Counted from the first letter of the stretch, positions 25,415 to 34,870 are shown. The stretch is DNA of 60,591 nt from an uncultured Myxococcales bacterium (GCA_903919145.1 CAIXGW010000038.1:1-60591), one strand, 5' to 3'. The notes: generated from the letters alone by a model not told the origin. Numbers and translations: made by a program.

Positions 25415-25505
25415 CCGGCCCGCTGGCGCCGGCGCCAACCCTGAGTTGATCTCGCGGCGCCAGCATCGGCTTGCCTCCCTGGGGTTTGGCAGTTTCCAAA
25501 GTAGT

Positions 25506-25535
25506 TTGGTCGCGCGGCCGGACTTCTGCTATGGT
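25506..25535 (+). promoter_or_regulatory. Putative promoter of the 1052-residue lipoprotein gene
   Basis: TTGGTC (25506-25511) and TATGGT (25530-25535) are 18 bp apart and end 49 bp before the ATG. The -10 neighbourhood CGGACTTCTGCTATGGTGC matches the sequence before the lipoprotein gene at 7361 almost exactly. Confidence 0.4.
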
Positions 25536-25584
25536 GCTGCGTTTGCCTGCCCAGACGCCTTGGGCCCTTTTCCTTGGAGCCGCC

Positions 25585-28500
25585 ATGCGCCACCTATGCC
25601 GGTCCTTCGCCGCCGCCTTGCCGCGACTGTCTGCCGATCTTTGCCGTAAACCTGCAGAGTTGGCCAGCCTTGGTCTAGCGCCTGCGCTGATCGCCCTGCT
25701 GGCTATCGGCGCTGCGACAGGCTGCAGCGACGACCCCCCCGGCTCGGCGACGGCCAAGGGCGACCCAGCCAAAGCCGTGGGTTTGCCCACAGCGCAGTTC
25801 AATGCGATCTCTGAGATCGACACGGCCCTGTCAGAGACCAAGGTCAAAGCAGGCACTGTGGTAACGGTGACTTGCACTGGCAATCCCGGCTCCATCGTTG
25901 TACCCAAGCCGGTCTACATCGTAACGCCGGCCGCCGGCGCCAAGATCCAGGCCGACGGCAAGCTAATCGCAGAGAAGACCGGGACCTACACCGTTGCCTG
26001 TACGCTGAGCAACGCCAAGAAGGTCATTGACATCTCGCCCGTGCAGATGACGGTGACGGCCGGTCCCGCGCAGACGTTGGTCGCCAAGGTCAGCCCCGCC
26101 TCCATCAAATCCGGCGAAAAGGCAGAGGTTTCTTGCTCCGGTGTCGACGCCTACGGCAACGCCATTGGCAAAGACGGCGAGCAGTTCTCTCTTGAAGTCA
26201 CCCCGGCCGAGCTGGCCACCGTTGAGCCCAGCGGCGGGACCGTCCAGAGCGCCACCGGCAAGAAGGCAGGCAAAGGCGATGTGCGCTGCAAGATGGCAGA
26301 CGCCCTGCCCAATGCCCAGGTCACCCCGGGAGCCCTAGAAGTCACGGCCGGCGCGGCAATCAAGACCAAGGCCAGCGTAACCCCTGGCGAACTGGTCGCC
26401 GGCGAAGGCAGCGCTGAGGTCAGCTGCAGTGCAGAAGACGCCGAGGGCAACCCGGTGGTCAGCGGCAACTTCACCATTGATCCGCCGGCCGGCCTGACCC
26501 TGAGCGGCACCAAGCTCAGCAGCACCAAAGCCGGATCCTATCAGGTCACCTGCGGCCTGAGCGGCGTATCGACCAACGACCCCGCCACGCTCAAGGTGAT
26601 TCCGGCCGCACCGGTGGCCTTTACCCTCGGCATCGACCCCAGCCAACCCGTCTATAAGCAAGGGGAAACCGTCAAAGTCATGTCCCTTGAGCAAGACAAG
26701 TACGGCAACGTGGCCAAGGTCCACGTCAAGACCGGCGTCGCCGTCGACCCACCCGAGGCGGTCACCGCCAATTCCGGCGGCGTCAGCTTTGACTTGGCCC
26801 AAGACGGCTACACGACCTTCAGCTATGCGCACCCAACGCTGAAGACGCCCGACGGCAACAGCACCGGCACGGTCAAGATCAAGGTCGACTCCAACGGCCC
26901 GCTGGTCTACATCTCTTCGCCCAAGCGCGGCGCCACCCTGGACGCGCCCAGCAAGGGCCAGAGCGGCTCGACCGTCGAAGTCACCGGCACCATTGCCGAC
27001 GAGCTGAGCGCCGTCAAGGTCTTCACCATCAACAAGACCACGGTATCCTTTAAGAAAGACGGCAGCTACGCCTTCCCCATCGCCTCGCTGCAGGGCATGA
27101 ACCCCATCATCTGGGAAGCCGAGGACGAGTGGGGCAACAAGACCAGCGGCGTGCAGACCTACTACTTCTCGCCCAAGTGGTACCCGGGCGACACCACCAA
27201 GGCCGCCGAGACCATGGTCAAGAGCGGCATCGGCTTTTGGATGAGCCAGTCGACCCTGGACAACGGCCCGCCGCACCAACACCAAAAGCCCGATGATCTG
27301 GCGTCGGTCATGGAGATCGTGCTCGGCACGCTGGATCTGAAGAGCTTGGTGGGCAGCGCCGGCTTTCCGGTCAATCAAAACCTGTTGCTGATGACGATCA
27401 AAGACCTGACGATCCAGTCGATCAAGTTTGGCGACAAGACCATCAACGAAGGCTTTCCCGAGCTGGCCATGACGGTCATCAAGGGCGGCATCCACATCCA
27501 GGGCAAGATCCACAAGCTGGACGTCGTGCTGCGCATGAACGTAGAGAGCTTTGGCACCAAAGGCTACCAGGACTTTGTGGTCACCTCGGATTGGATCAAC
27601 CTGGAAACCGACCTGATGATGTCGCTGGACCCAGTGACCAAGAAGCCCAAGACCGAGCTGAAGAATACCAAGATCAAGATGCAGACCTTCAAGGTGCTGC
27701 TCGGCGGCAACAGCTTGCCTAGCCCTCTGGATGGGTGGGTCAAGTCGGGCACCAACTTCTTGCTGAACATCATCGACTCGTTTATCGGCACCACGTTTAC
27801 CGGTCTGCTGGAAGGCATCCTGCAAGATCAGCTGCAGAAGCAACTTGGTGGCGCGCTGGGCAGTGCATTTGAAGCCCTGGCCATCAACACCGAGCTGCCG
27901 ATGAAGCCGTTCATTGGCGGCGGCCCGGAGGTCAAGCTCAAGCTCAACTCTGCCCTGGGGCTGCTGGAATTCAAGGCCGGCGAAGGCATCTTGGTCGGCC
28001 TGGACGCCGCGATGACCGCCGAACACAAGATCGCCCACACCGTCTTGGGCTCGATTGGCCGCGGCGGCTGCCTGGTACCCAACGCCAAGGAAGTGTTCAA
28101 CCCGGCCCTGAAGTACGCGCTTGAAGTAGGCCTGGCCGACGACTTCGTCAACGCCCTGCTCCACTCCTTGTGGAACGGCGGCCTGCTGCAGCTCAAGATC
28201 GGTGCGGATGCGCTGGGTTCGGTGGACCTGAGCCAGTACGGCGTCAGCGACGTGTCGATTGAGACCGACTTCCTGCTGCAGCCCATGGTGAATTCGTGCC
28301 TGACCAAAGACGGCACCCTCAAGCTGCAGATCGGCGACCTGGGCATCCACGCTAAGCTCAACTTCTCTGGAACCCCGGTCGATGTGTACATGTACGCAGC
28401 TCTGCAGGCGACGGCTGAGCTCAAGGCCGTGGACAACCCCAAGACCAAACAGAAGGAAATCGGCTTTGCTCTCAAGGGCATAGACCTTCTCGAGCTGGAA

Positions 28501-28743
28501 GTGACCCAGATCAACGCGGAAGCCAAGGGCCTCAAGGACTTGTTCAGCACCCTGATCAAGACGCTGATGGTGCCCAAGCTGCTGGAGAGCCTGGGCAGTG
28601 GCCTGGGAGCCTTTCCGCTGCCCGAGCTGGACCTGAGCGCGCTGTCGCCCGCTATCCCCGCTGGCACCGTGTTCGCCCTGGATATCCAGGCGATCATCAA
28701 CGAGGGCGGCTACACCTACCTCCGCGGCAAGATCAAGCAATAG
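25585..28743 (+). CDS. Large lipoprotein with Ig-like repeats and a possible TULIP/BPI-like lipid-binding domain
   Basis: This 1052-residue protein starts at ATG 25585 with TTGGAG five bases upstream. The signal peptide ends in IGAATGC (lipobox Cys47). Residues about 70-420 hold three to four Ig-like/Big domains (VKAGTVVTVTCTGNPGS, IKSGEKAEVSCSGVDAYGN, LVAGEGSAEVSCSAEDAEGN). A further beta domain spans about 430-560 (SGSTVEVTGTIADELSAVKV). The C-terminal 500 residues alternate long amphipathic helices and extended strands, for example LLEGILQDQLQKQLGGALGS and MLKLQIGDLGIHAKLNF-like stretches. That pattern resembles lipid-binding TULIP/BPI folds. The repeats are seen; the TULIP call is an inference from pattern only. 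Confidence 0.75.
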   Translation: MRHLCRSFAAALPRLSADLCRKPAELASLGLAPALIALLAIGAATGCSDDPPGSATAKGDPAKAVGLPTAQFNAISEIDTALSETKVKAGTVVTVTCTGNPGSIVVPKPVYIVTPAAGAKIQADGKLIAEKTGTYTVACTLSNAKKVIDISPVQMTVTAGPAQTLVAKVSPASIKSGEKAEVSCSGVDAYGNAIGKDGEQFSLEVTPAELATVEPSGGTVQSATGKKAGKGDVRCKMADALPNAQVTPGALEVTAGAAIKTKASVTPGELVAGEGSAEVSCSAEDAEGNPVVSGNFTIDPPAGLTLSGTKLSSTKAGSYQVTCGLSGVSTNDPATLKVIPAAPVAFTLGIDPSQPVYKQGETVKVMSLEQDKYGNVAKVHVKTGVAVDPPEAVTANSGGVSFDLAQDGYTTFSYAHPTLKTPDGNSTGTVKIKVDSNGPLVYISSPKRGATLDAPSKGQSGSTVEVTGTIADELSAVKVFTINKTTVSFKKDGSYAFPIASLQGMNPIIWEAEDEWGNKTSGVQTYYFSPKWYPGDTTKAAETMVKSGIGFWMSQSTLDNGPPHQHQKPDDLASVMEIVLGTLDLKSLVGSAGFPVNQNLLLMTIKDLTIQSIKFGDKTINEGFPELAMTVIKGGIHIQGKIHKLDVVLRMNVESFGTKGYQDFVVTSDWINLETDLMMSLDPVTKKPKTELKNTKIKMQTFKVLLGGNSLPSPLDGWVKSGTNFLLNIIDSFIGTTFTGLLEGILQDQLQKQLGGALGSAFEALAINTELPMKPFIGGGPEVKLKLNSALGLLEFKAGEGILVGLDAAMTAEHKIAHTVLGSIGRGGCLVPNAKEVFNPALKYALEVGLADDFVNALLHSLWNGGLLQLKIGADALGSVDLSQYGVSDVSIETDFLLQPMVNSCLTKDGTLKLQIGDLGIHAKLNFSGTPVDVYMYAALQATAELKAVDNPKTKQKEIGFALKGIDLLELEVTQINAEAKGLKDLFSTLIKTLMVPKLLESLGSGLGAFPLPELDLSALSPAIPAGTVFALDIQAIINEGGYTYLRGKIKQ

Positions 28744-28749
28744 CTGGTC

Positions 28750-28768
28750 GCCTGAGCCCCCCTCAGGC
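28750..28768 (+). terminator. GC-rich hairpin after the large lipoprotein gene
   Basis: GCCTGAG-CCCCC-CTCAGGC is a perfect 7-bp stem with a 5-nt loop, eight bases after the TAG. No U-tract follows, so it could be a weak intrinsic terminator or an mRNA-stabilising hairpin. Confidence 0.5.
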
Positions 28769-28924
28769 CCGCGAGGCGCTGCGATCCTGGCGGCGCACTT
28801 GCGGTTGCTTTCACTTCGCCGAAGCGTTAGGTTGACGTTTCGGCAGGTGCTGCACCCGCCCCAACCCACGGTTCTGGCCTATTGCCAGCCCCCACAGCGA
28901 CTCGCTCGCAATCCTAGGTGAACC

Positions 28925-30877
28925 ATGCGCACCCTTGGTGGCCGCATCACACGTCCGGGCCTTGGCATCACCGGTCTGGGCCTCAGCGTTGGCATCGCCG
29001 CAGTGATGGCTGTTGGCTGCAGCTCGCCCGCTCCGTCCACCGGCGGTGGCGTGGCAGCGACCGACAGCGCCGCCTCGGGCGACATGGCCAGCAGCGACGG
29101 CACCTCTGCCGACAGCGCGGTGGTACCCAGCGGCCCGGTGATTGACCTTGTGGTCGATGCCAACCGCGACGGCGTGGCCAAAGCCGACGACCCGACCGAC
29201 CAGGCCAACGAGACGACGCACGACGAGAAGTTTGGCGCCATCTTCTTGCCCAACCTGGACGACGACAACGGCGACCGGGTCGAGGACTTCTTTGACCTGG
29301 CAGAAATCGACGCCGAGGACGCCAAAGACCTGGCGCCGATTGCGCTGCGCGGCTGGAAAGATGCCCCTGAGGGCACCAACGGCACCCTGACGGTCGAGCC
29401 AGCAGACAAGGTGCGCGTGTGGGGCAAGGTGGATGGCGGGTGGGCCCTGCTCGCCGGCTCCTTTGATACCTGCGATGGCGCCGACAACTGCAACGCCACC
29501 GGCGAAGTCCCTGTTCCGCTTGCATTTCTGCGCAACGGCATTGAGCTGGGGATTGAGGGCCGCGAGTTTGACAAAGACGCCAAGTCAGGCTGGGACGGCA
29601 TAGCCACGGTCAAGCTGACTGTCTACAACAAAGACGGGCTGCCCCTGGTTTCCAAAAACAATCCTGAGGGCAGCGACACCGTCAGCTTGGAGATTGCCCG
29701 CTGGCTGCTCAACGGCAACACCTCTTTGTTCGACAACTTTTGGTCCATGAAGTGGGGCTCCAGCTCCAACTCGGCGCCGTTCAACAAGGACCTGGAGAGC
29801 TCAAGCAAAGCCCAGGGCAAGGCGAGCTACGCCACCTATGGCAACTGGTCTGACCAGTGGACCCAGGACTTCTTCCAGACCGGAGTGGTGCAGATGCCGG
29901 CGCCGGGGGGCAAGGTCCAGGGAATGCGGGTGTTCAACGCCCGACCGTGGGGCCGAGACAAGGGCGTCAAGAACCAGCCCATCACCTGGCTGCGTGCCAA
30001 CTACCTGGGGCCAAACAAGGCGATCCTGGCCATCTACAAGAAGGCCGAGACCGGCAACAGCTACGATTCACACGGCAACCACGACCTGCTGCCGCCGTAC
30101 ACCTACGGCGCCGACAGCTACCCGTATGGCCGCATCATCACCGGCTCGGGCGTGCTGCCAGAGACTTGGGCTTTCTACAACGCCCAGAAAGTGCAGGGCC
30201 CAACGCTGGTGGTCGATACCACCTGGCTGTGCGTCGGCCACGTCGATGAGACGATGAGCTACGTGCCGGCGACCACCCCGCGCGGCTGGAAGCTGCTGCT
30301 GGCCGATGACAAGATGGCCAAAGAGATGTTTGAGAAGGCCGTGAAGGAAGGCAAGAAGAACGTGGTGTTCCCTGGTCGCAACGGCTACGTGGGAGACAAG
30401 TACGAGTCGATGGAGCAGACCGCCGAAGACATCCTCAAGAACGCCGACTTGCTGCAGGCCTCTCAAGAAGCCAACGTGGCCACGGCCGGCCAGCTCGACA
30501 CCGTCAAGAAGGCCATTGGTCTGACCAACGACGAAATTGTGCCGATGCCGTTCTTGACGGAGAACATCAGCGACTTTGGCGGCACCTGCAAGTTGGCCTA
30601 CCAGCCCGGCACGGCCAATTCTATGGTCATGTACAACGACGTGTATGTGCCAAAGCCCTTTGGCATGATCATCGACGGCAAAGACGTGTTTGAGACGGAC
30701 ATTGTGACGCGCTTCAGTGACCCCGCCGCCAAGCTTGGCGCGGATGGCAAGGGCCTGAAGGCCAACTTCGTGGACGACTGGTACGGCTACCACATCAACA
30801 TGGGCGAAGTGCACTGCGGCACCAATGCGGAGATGGGCCCCAACCCTCTTCTCAAGTGGTGGACGGTCAAGCACTAG
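28925..30877 (+). CDS. Peptidylarginine deiminase of the vertebrate PAD type, lipoprotein
   Basis: This 650-residue protein should convert peptidyl-arginine to citrulline outside the cytoplasm. The N-terminus is a signal peptide ending in MAVGC (Cys32) followed by a Ser/Asp/Ala linker. Residues about 76-120 contain acidic calcium-loop-like sequences (DANRDGVAKADD, LDDDNGDRVED). The catalytic domain follows the vertebrate PAD order: Asp315 in WTQDFFQTG, His439 and Asp441 in CVGHVDETMSYVP, and Cys631 in GEVHCGTN. Human PAD4 uses Asp350, His471, Asp473 and Cys645 in the same motif contexts, and the spacings agree well. Bacterial homologues of this type are scattered. A second, different deiminase lies two genes downstream. 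Confidence 0.9.
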   Translation: MRTLGGRITRPGLGITGLGLSVGIAAVMAVGCSSPAPSTGGGVAATDSAASGDMASSDGTSADSAVVPSGPVIDLVVDANRDGVAKADDPTDQANETTHDEKFGAIFLPNLDDDNGDRVEDFFDLAEIDAEDAKDLAPIALRGWKDAPEGTNGTLTVEPADKVRVWGKVDGGWALLAGSFDTCDGADNCNATGEVPVPLAFLRNGIELGIEGREFDKDAKSGWDGIATVKLTVYNKDGLPLVSKNNPEGSDTVSLEIARWLLNGNTSLFDNFWSMKWGSSSNSAPFNKDLESSSKAQGKASYATYGNWSDQWTQDFFQTGVVQMPAPGGKVQGMRVFNARPWGRDKGVKNQPITWLRANYLGPNKAILAIYKKAETGNSYDSHGNHDLLPPYTYGADSYPYGRIITGSGVLPETWAFYNAQKVQGPTLVVDTTWLCVGHVDETMSYVPATTPRGWKLLLADDKMAKEMFEKAVKEGKKNVVFPGRNGYVGDKYESMEQTAEDILKNADLLQASQEANVATAGQLDTVKKAIGLTNDEIVPMPFLTENISDFGGTCKLAYQPGTANSMVMYNDVYVPKPFGMIIDGKDVFETDIVTRFSDPAAKLGADGKGLKANFVDDWYGYHINMGEVHCGTNAEMGPNPLLKWWTVKH

Positions 30878-31048
30878 CACCCCATGGCTCAGGTTCGCCG
30901 CGGATGGCGCAACGGACCGGGCATGGGCTGCCAACAATTCCCGAGCAGTGATGCGCAGAGGTGCGCCAAGCCAGTGAACAACAATCGGCCGCAGCCCGTT
31001 TGGGAGTTGCGGCTTTGGGTACCAAGTACCGCACCCGGCTGAACGCAC

Positions 31049-31078
31049 CTGACGCAAGCTGCTGTAACTGGATTATTC
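31049..31078 (+). promoter_or_regulatory. Weak promoter-like sequence before the HEAT-like gene
   Basis: CTGACG (31049-31054) and TTATTC (31073-31078) are separated by 18 bp and end 22 bp before the ATG at 31101. This is a low-confidence match, listed because the upstream 224-bp gap holds no gene. Confidence 0.25.
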
Positions 31079-31100
31079 TTTGCGATCCCGGAGTTGAATC

Positions 31101-32084
31101 ATGAAGCTGAAAAGCCACCTTCTGACCACCACCCTCTTCGCCGCGGCCAGCCTGACGGCGGTGCTGGCGGTGGGAGCGGCCCAGTCCGCCGAAGCGCTGG
31201 GAAGTCAAGGTGTTCTGCTGCGCACCGCTGACCTGCCTCAGGCCAGCCGCGTCGCCCTCCAGTCGGCCATCAGTGCCGATCAGGCCAAGAACCCCGAGCT
31301 GTACCAGACTGTTGCCAAGCTGCGCGGTTGCACCCCCGCGGGCTATGCCGATCGCCGCCGCCCAATGGCGGAGTGCGGCCGCGAGATGCGCCTGATGGGG
31401 CCGCAGGCGCGCTGGGCGCTGGTGACTGCACTGGCGTTTGACGCCCCGCGCACAGCTGAAGGTCGCCAGCCCTACGTCAGCGACAGCGACAAGGCCGCTT
31501 TCATCCGCGGCGCCGTGGAGACACTGGGCATGCTGCGCGACCCGACCCTGTCGCCGGTGTTGCAGGCCGCTTTTCTGCAGCAAGACAGCCAGTTTTTTGA
31601 AGTCGCTGCGCAGGCAGTGGGCCGCACCGCGACCGACAGCGACTTGGCCCTGCTGACCCAGTCGGCGCGCAGCAGCAACCCGCGCCAGGCAGCGGCGGTG
31701 TCTGGCCTTGGCGAGTGCAAGCGGCTGGACAGCGCCAAGACCCTGGCGCAGCACCTGCAGGGTCGCACCGCGGCTCCGCAGCTGGTCGCCAATGCGCTGG
31801 GCCGCGTGGCTTCTGCGTGGGCCTGGCAGGCGCTGGTACGCGTCAACCCAAGCGTGCAGGCCGAGGCCAATCAGGTCCGCGAGCTGGTGGCCAACGCGCT
31901 GGTACGCGGCTTGGTCCAGCACGGCGACGCCGAGTCGGTCAAGCAGCTGACCAATGGCCTGATGATGACCGAGTGGCCGCAGATTCCGGCGCTGCTCGAC
32001 AGCGCGGCGGCGGGTCAAGACGCGGCGGTGCAGGCGCGGCTAGCCGAAGCTCAGCGCCGCTTTGTCGACTACAGCAAGCGCTAG
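31101..32084 (+). CDS. Exported HEAT-like repeat protein between the two deiminases
   Basis: This 327-residue protein has a clear signal peptide (LLTTTLFAAASLTAVLAVGA, cleavage near AQSAEA). The mature sequence is a helical solenoid, with units such as SPVLQAAFLQQDSQFFEVAAQA and LAQHLQGRTAAPQLVANALGR that look like HEAT/PBS-lyase repeats. Two Cys residues in the first repeat (RGCTPAGYADRRRPMAECG) could pair. It has no catalytic motif. Its place between a PAD and a Porphyromonas-type deiminase suggests an adaptor or substrate-handling partner for that cluster; this is an inference from position only. The gene before it has a separate 224-bp gap. Confidence 0.75.
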   Translation: MKLKSHLLTTTLFAAASLTAVLAVGAAQSAEALGSQGVLLRTADLPQASRVALQSAISADQAKNPELYQTVAKLRGCTPAGYADRRRPMAECGREMRLMGPQARWALVTALAFDAPRTAEGRQPYVSDSDKAAFIRGAVETLGMLRDPTLSPVLQAAFLQQDSQFFEVAAQAVGRTATDSDLALLTQSARSSNPRQAAAVSGLGECKRLDSAKTLAQHLQGRTAAPQLVANALGRVASAWAWQALVRVNPSVQAEANQVRELVANALVRGLVQHGDAESVKQLTNGLMMTEWPQIPALLDSAAAGQDAAVQARLAEAQRRFVDYSKR

Positions 32085-32155
32085 GCAATGTAGAAAGGCC
32101 AAGGCTTGCGTAGACTTGATTGTTGCGCAGGCCTTTGTCCGTTTTGGAGGCTGCC

Positions 32156-34870
32156 ATGGTTCGCCGAGGATTGCTGCTGATCGCAGCCCTTGCCAGCGCC
32201 TGTACCTCTTCGGTGCCGGCGCCGCCACCCGGGGGCCAAGGGCCAGAGCTGACCGTCGTGGCCGTGCCGGCGCCGGCGCTGCACAGCCAAGCCGTGCTGC
32301 CCGCCTATGAGACCGCCGCAGAGAGGGCGGGCCAAGGCAAATTCGACGCCTACGACGACTTTCGCATCGCCAACAAGCCATGGTATGCCGCGACCGAGCC
32401 CCCGACTGCCGGCACCTTTCGCGCCATGAGCGAGTGGGAGCCCATGCAAGAGGTGTGGACGACCTACAGCTCGGGCATGCCGGCCAACAAGGCGGTCCGG
32501 CGGATGTACGCCGAGCAGACCAAGGCCTTTGCCGGCGCCGGCGACGTCCGCGTCATCGTGCCAGACCAGGCCACCGCCAACGATTTTTCGGCGGCGCTGG
32601 CGGTGGTCGGCATGAAGCAAGCCGACATCAATGCCAAGGTCAAGTATGTGGTCCTGCCGCACAACGCCATTTGGCACATTGACTATGGCCCCATGCCGAT
32701 CGTCGACCTGCAGGACGGCCACCAGAGCTTTGTTGACTTTGTCTACTACAAGAACCGCCACCTGGATGACGCCGTCCCCACGCGACTGGCAGAGAACTAC
32801 TTCAAAAACGTGACGACCTACCGCATGCCGTTTGCGTTTGAGGGCGGCAACTTTCAAGCCGATGGCCTGGGCAATTGCGCCACCTCCCTGCGCGCGCTGC
32901 AAAACACCGGCTTTTCTGAGCTGACGGTGCGCAACATCCTCAAGCGCTACCTTGGCTGCCAGAACACCATCATCATGAAGGACATTTCCGACGACGGCAC
33001 CGGCCACATCGACATGTACTTCAAGTGGATCGGCCCGGACTCGGTGATGCTGGGCGAGTACGTCGACGCCATTGAGTTGGACTATGACGGCGACGGCAGC
33101 CTCGACAGCATTGTCAATCCAGACAAGATTGCCAGCGCCATCAACGCCGACTTCAAGGTGCCGTACAAGCAGATTTGGGCCGACAACAAGGCAAGGATGA
33201 ACGAGATGGCGGCGCTGTGGGCCGGCACCACGGCGCCCAACGGCAACAAGTACAAGGTCTACCGCCTGCCAATGATGACCCGCTTTCAAGACCAGTACGG
33301 CGACGTGCCGCGGACCTTCATCAACTCGACCTTTTTTAACAAAGTCAATGCGTTTCCCAGCTATACCACCAGCTCCTGCCGCAATCCCGGCGGCTCGGTT
33401 TGCAAGTCGAACCTGGACTGTGCGGTGGGCAGCCACTGCGCCGCCGGTCGCTGCACCGTGGGCGAAACCTCTACCGGCTGCGACGAGCTGCTGACCTGTG
33501 CTAGCGGCCAGCAGTGCGTTTCTGACCCCCTCAAGGTCGCGTTGGAGCAAAAGGCCTACCAGGTGTGGAAGCAGGCTCTGCCGGACTACACCCACGTCGG
33601 CATCCGCGCCGATACCATTGCGCTGTGGTCCGGAGCCATCCACTGCATCACCCGGACGCTGCCGGCCAAGCCGATGAGCAAGTCGATCGCCAATGGCCTG
33701 TGCGTCCAGGGAACCTGCGGCTGCAGCAGTGGCGGCACCAGCCAAGCCTGCACCGACAGCAACCAGTGCTTTGGCGGCAAGTGGCTGTGCGACTGCAACA
33801 TCTGCAAGGGCACCTGCACCGGCAGCACCAAGGCCTGTACCGATGACGGCGACTGCAGCAGCAACGGCAAGACCGTGACCGCGGGCTCGTGCAAGCTCGC
33901 CAGCGGCCAGGGCTGCTACGGCCAGGCCGCCTCGCCGCCCACCCCTGGCTCCGGGCCCTGTGGCGGCGTCAGCTTTGAGGGCCAGTGCAGCGGCGGCAAC
34001 CTGTCTTACTGCGACAACGGCCTGCAGACCCAGACCTGTCAAGGTTGCTGCGGATGGGACGCCGCCAATGGCTACTACAACTGCCTGACCGGCAATGCCT
34101 GCAGCGGCTGCATCAACGAGTGCCAGCCCGGCCAGGGCGGCTGCAGCAGCCAAGCGACCCACAGCTGGGTGTGCGCGCAGGACGGCGCATGTCTCAAGCG
34201 GATCTACAGCCTGTGCCCCCAGGGCTGCAGCGCCAGCACCGGCAAGTGCAGCGGCAGCAGCGGCGGCGGCAATACCGTCAGCCAGTGCCCCGGCGGCAGC
34301 ACCGATGCCGGTAGCAGTGACGTGGGCGCTGCCGATGCGGGCGGCAGCGGCGCCGACGCTGGCGATCCGGGCCCAGCCGATGCCGGACCTCCGGACTCCG
34401 GGCCTATGGACGCTGGCTTGGCCGATGCCGGGTCGCCGGACGCGGGCAAAGTCGATGTTGCGCCCGCCGACAGTGGGGCGGCCGACGGCGCTGCCCCAGA
34501 CTCTGCCCCGGCGGATGCCGCCAAGCCAGACACGGCCGCCGCCGACACGGCAGCCGACGATGGCAGTGTCCTTGAAGTCGGCAAGGTAGACAGCGGCAGC
34601 GGTGCTGGCCAAGACGTCGAGCCAGCTGACCAGCCCAACAGTGGCCCCGAGGATGGGGCGGGCCGCCAGCCAAGCGACGCAGCTGGCCCAGGGCTGGCGG
34701 ATGGCGCAGCCGGAGTTGGCGACGCCAGCGGCCCACCAGCGGGCGCCTATGGCTATGCCTACGCCGCGCCGAAGTCGGGCTGCTCGGCCAATCCCCAGGG
34801 GGATTCGACCATCGCCTGGCTGGCAATCGCCGCGGCCGCCGGCTGGTATCGACGCCGCCGATGGGCTTGA
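32156..34870 (+). CDS. Porphyromonas-type peptidylarginine/agmatine deiminase with cysteine-rich insert and MYXO-CTERM-like tail
   Basis: This 904-residue protein starts at ATG 32156 with GGAGG five bases upstream. The signal peptide ends in the lipobox-like ALASAC (Cys16). The catalytic domain (about 90-500) matches the PAD_porph family: EWEPMQEVW, WHIDYGP (Asp176; the usual Arg before Asp is Ile), EGGNFQADG, TGHIDMYF (His284, Asp286) and GAIHCIT (Cys497). Residues about 408-454 insert ten or so cysteines into the domain. After Cys497 come more Cys-rich modules, then a DAGxxDA linker. The end (SGCSANPQGDS, hydrophobic stretch, YRRRR) resembles a MYXO-CTERM sorting tag. It is an arginine-deiminase-superfamily enzyme, with free-arginine, agmatine or peptidyl-arginine as possible substrate. 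Confidence 0.85.
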   Translation: MVRRGLLLIAALASACTSSVPAPPPGGQGPELTVVAVPAPALHSQAVLPAYETAAERAGQGKFDAYDDFRIANKPWYAATEPPTAGTFRAMSEWEPMQEVWTTYSSGMPANKAVRRMYAEQTKAFAGAGDVRVIVPDQATANDFSAALAVVGMKQADINAKVKYVVLPHNAIWHIDYGPMPIVDLQDGHQSFVDFVYYKNRHLDDAVPTRLAENYFKNVTTYRMPFAFEGGNFQADGLGNCATSLRALQNTGFSELTVRNILKRYLGCQNTIIMKDISDDGTGHIDMYFKWIGPDSVMLGEYVDAIELDYDGDGSLDSIVNPDKIASAINADFKVPYKQIWADNKARMNEMAALWAGTTAPNGNKYKVYRLPMMTRFQDQYGDVPRTFINSTFFNKVNAFPSYTTSSCRNPGGSVCKSNLDCAVGSHCAAGRCTVGETSTGCDELLTCASGQQCVSDPLKVALEQKAYQVWKQALPDYTHVGIRADTIALWSGAIHCITRTLPAKPMSKSIANGLCVQGTCGCSSGGTSQACTDSNQCFGGKWLCDCNICKGTCTGSTKACTDDGDCSSNGKTVTAGSCKLASGQGCYGQAASPPTPGSGPCGGVSFEGQCSGGNLSYCDNGLQTQTCQGCCGWDAANGYYNCLTGNACSGCINECQPGQGGCSSQATHSWVCAQDGACLKRIYSLCPQGCSASTGKCSGSSGGGNTVSQCPGGSTDAGSSDVGAADAGGSGADAGDPGPADAGPPDSGPMDAGLADAGSPDAGKVDVAPADSGAADGAAPDSAPADAAKPDTAAADTAADDGSVLEVGKVDSGSGAGQDVEPADQPNSGPEDGAGRQPSDAAGPGLADGAAGVGDASGPPAGAYGYAYAAPKSGCSANPQGDSTIAWLAIAAAAGWYRRRRWA

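Noticed and set aside
25424..25437. Palindrome TGGCGCCGGCGCCA after the CPBP gene
   Set aside because: It has no loop or U-tract and GC-rich palindromes of this length are common here, so I do not call a terminator.
26335..28869. 844-residue minus-strand frame across the large lipoprotein
   Set aside because: It is a GC-driven antisense frame over a gene with signal peptide, ribosome site and domain repeats.
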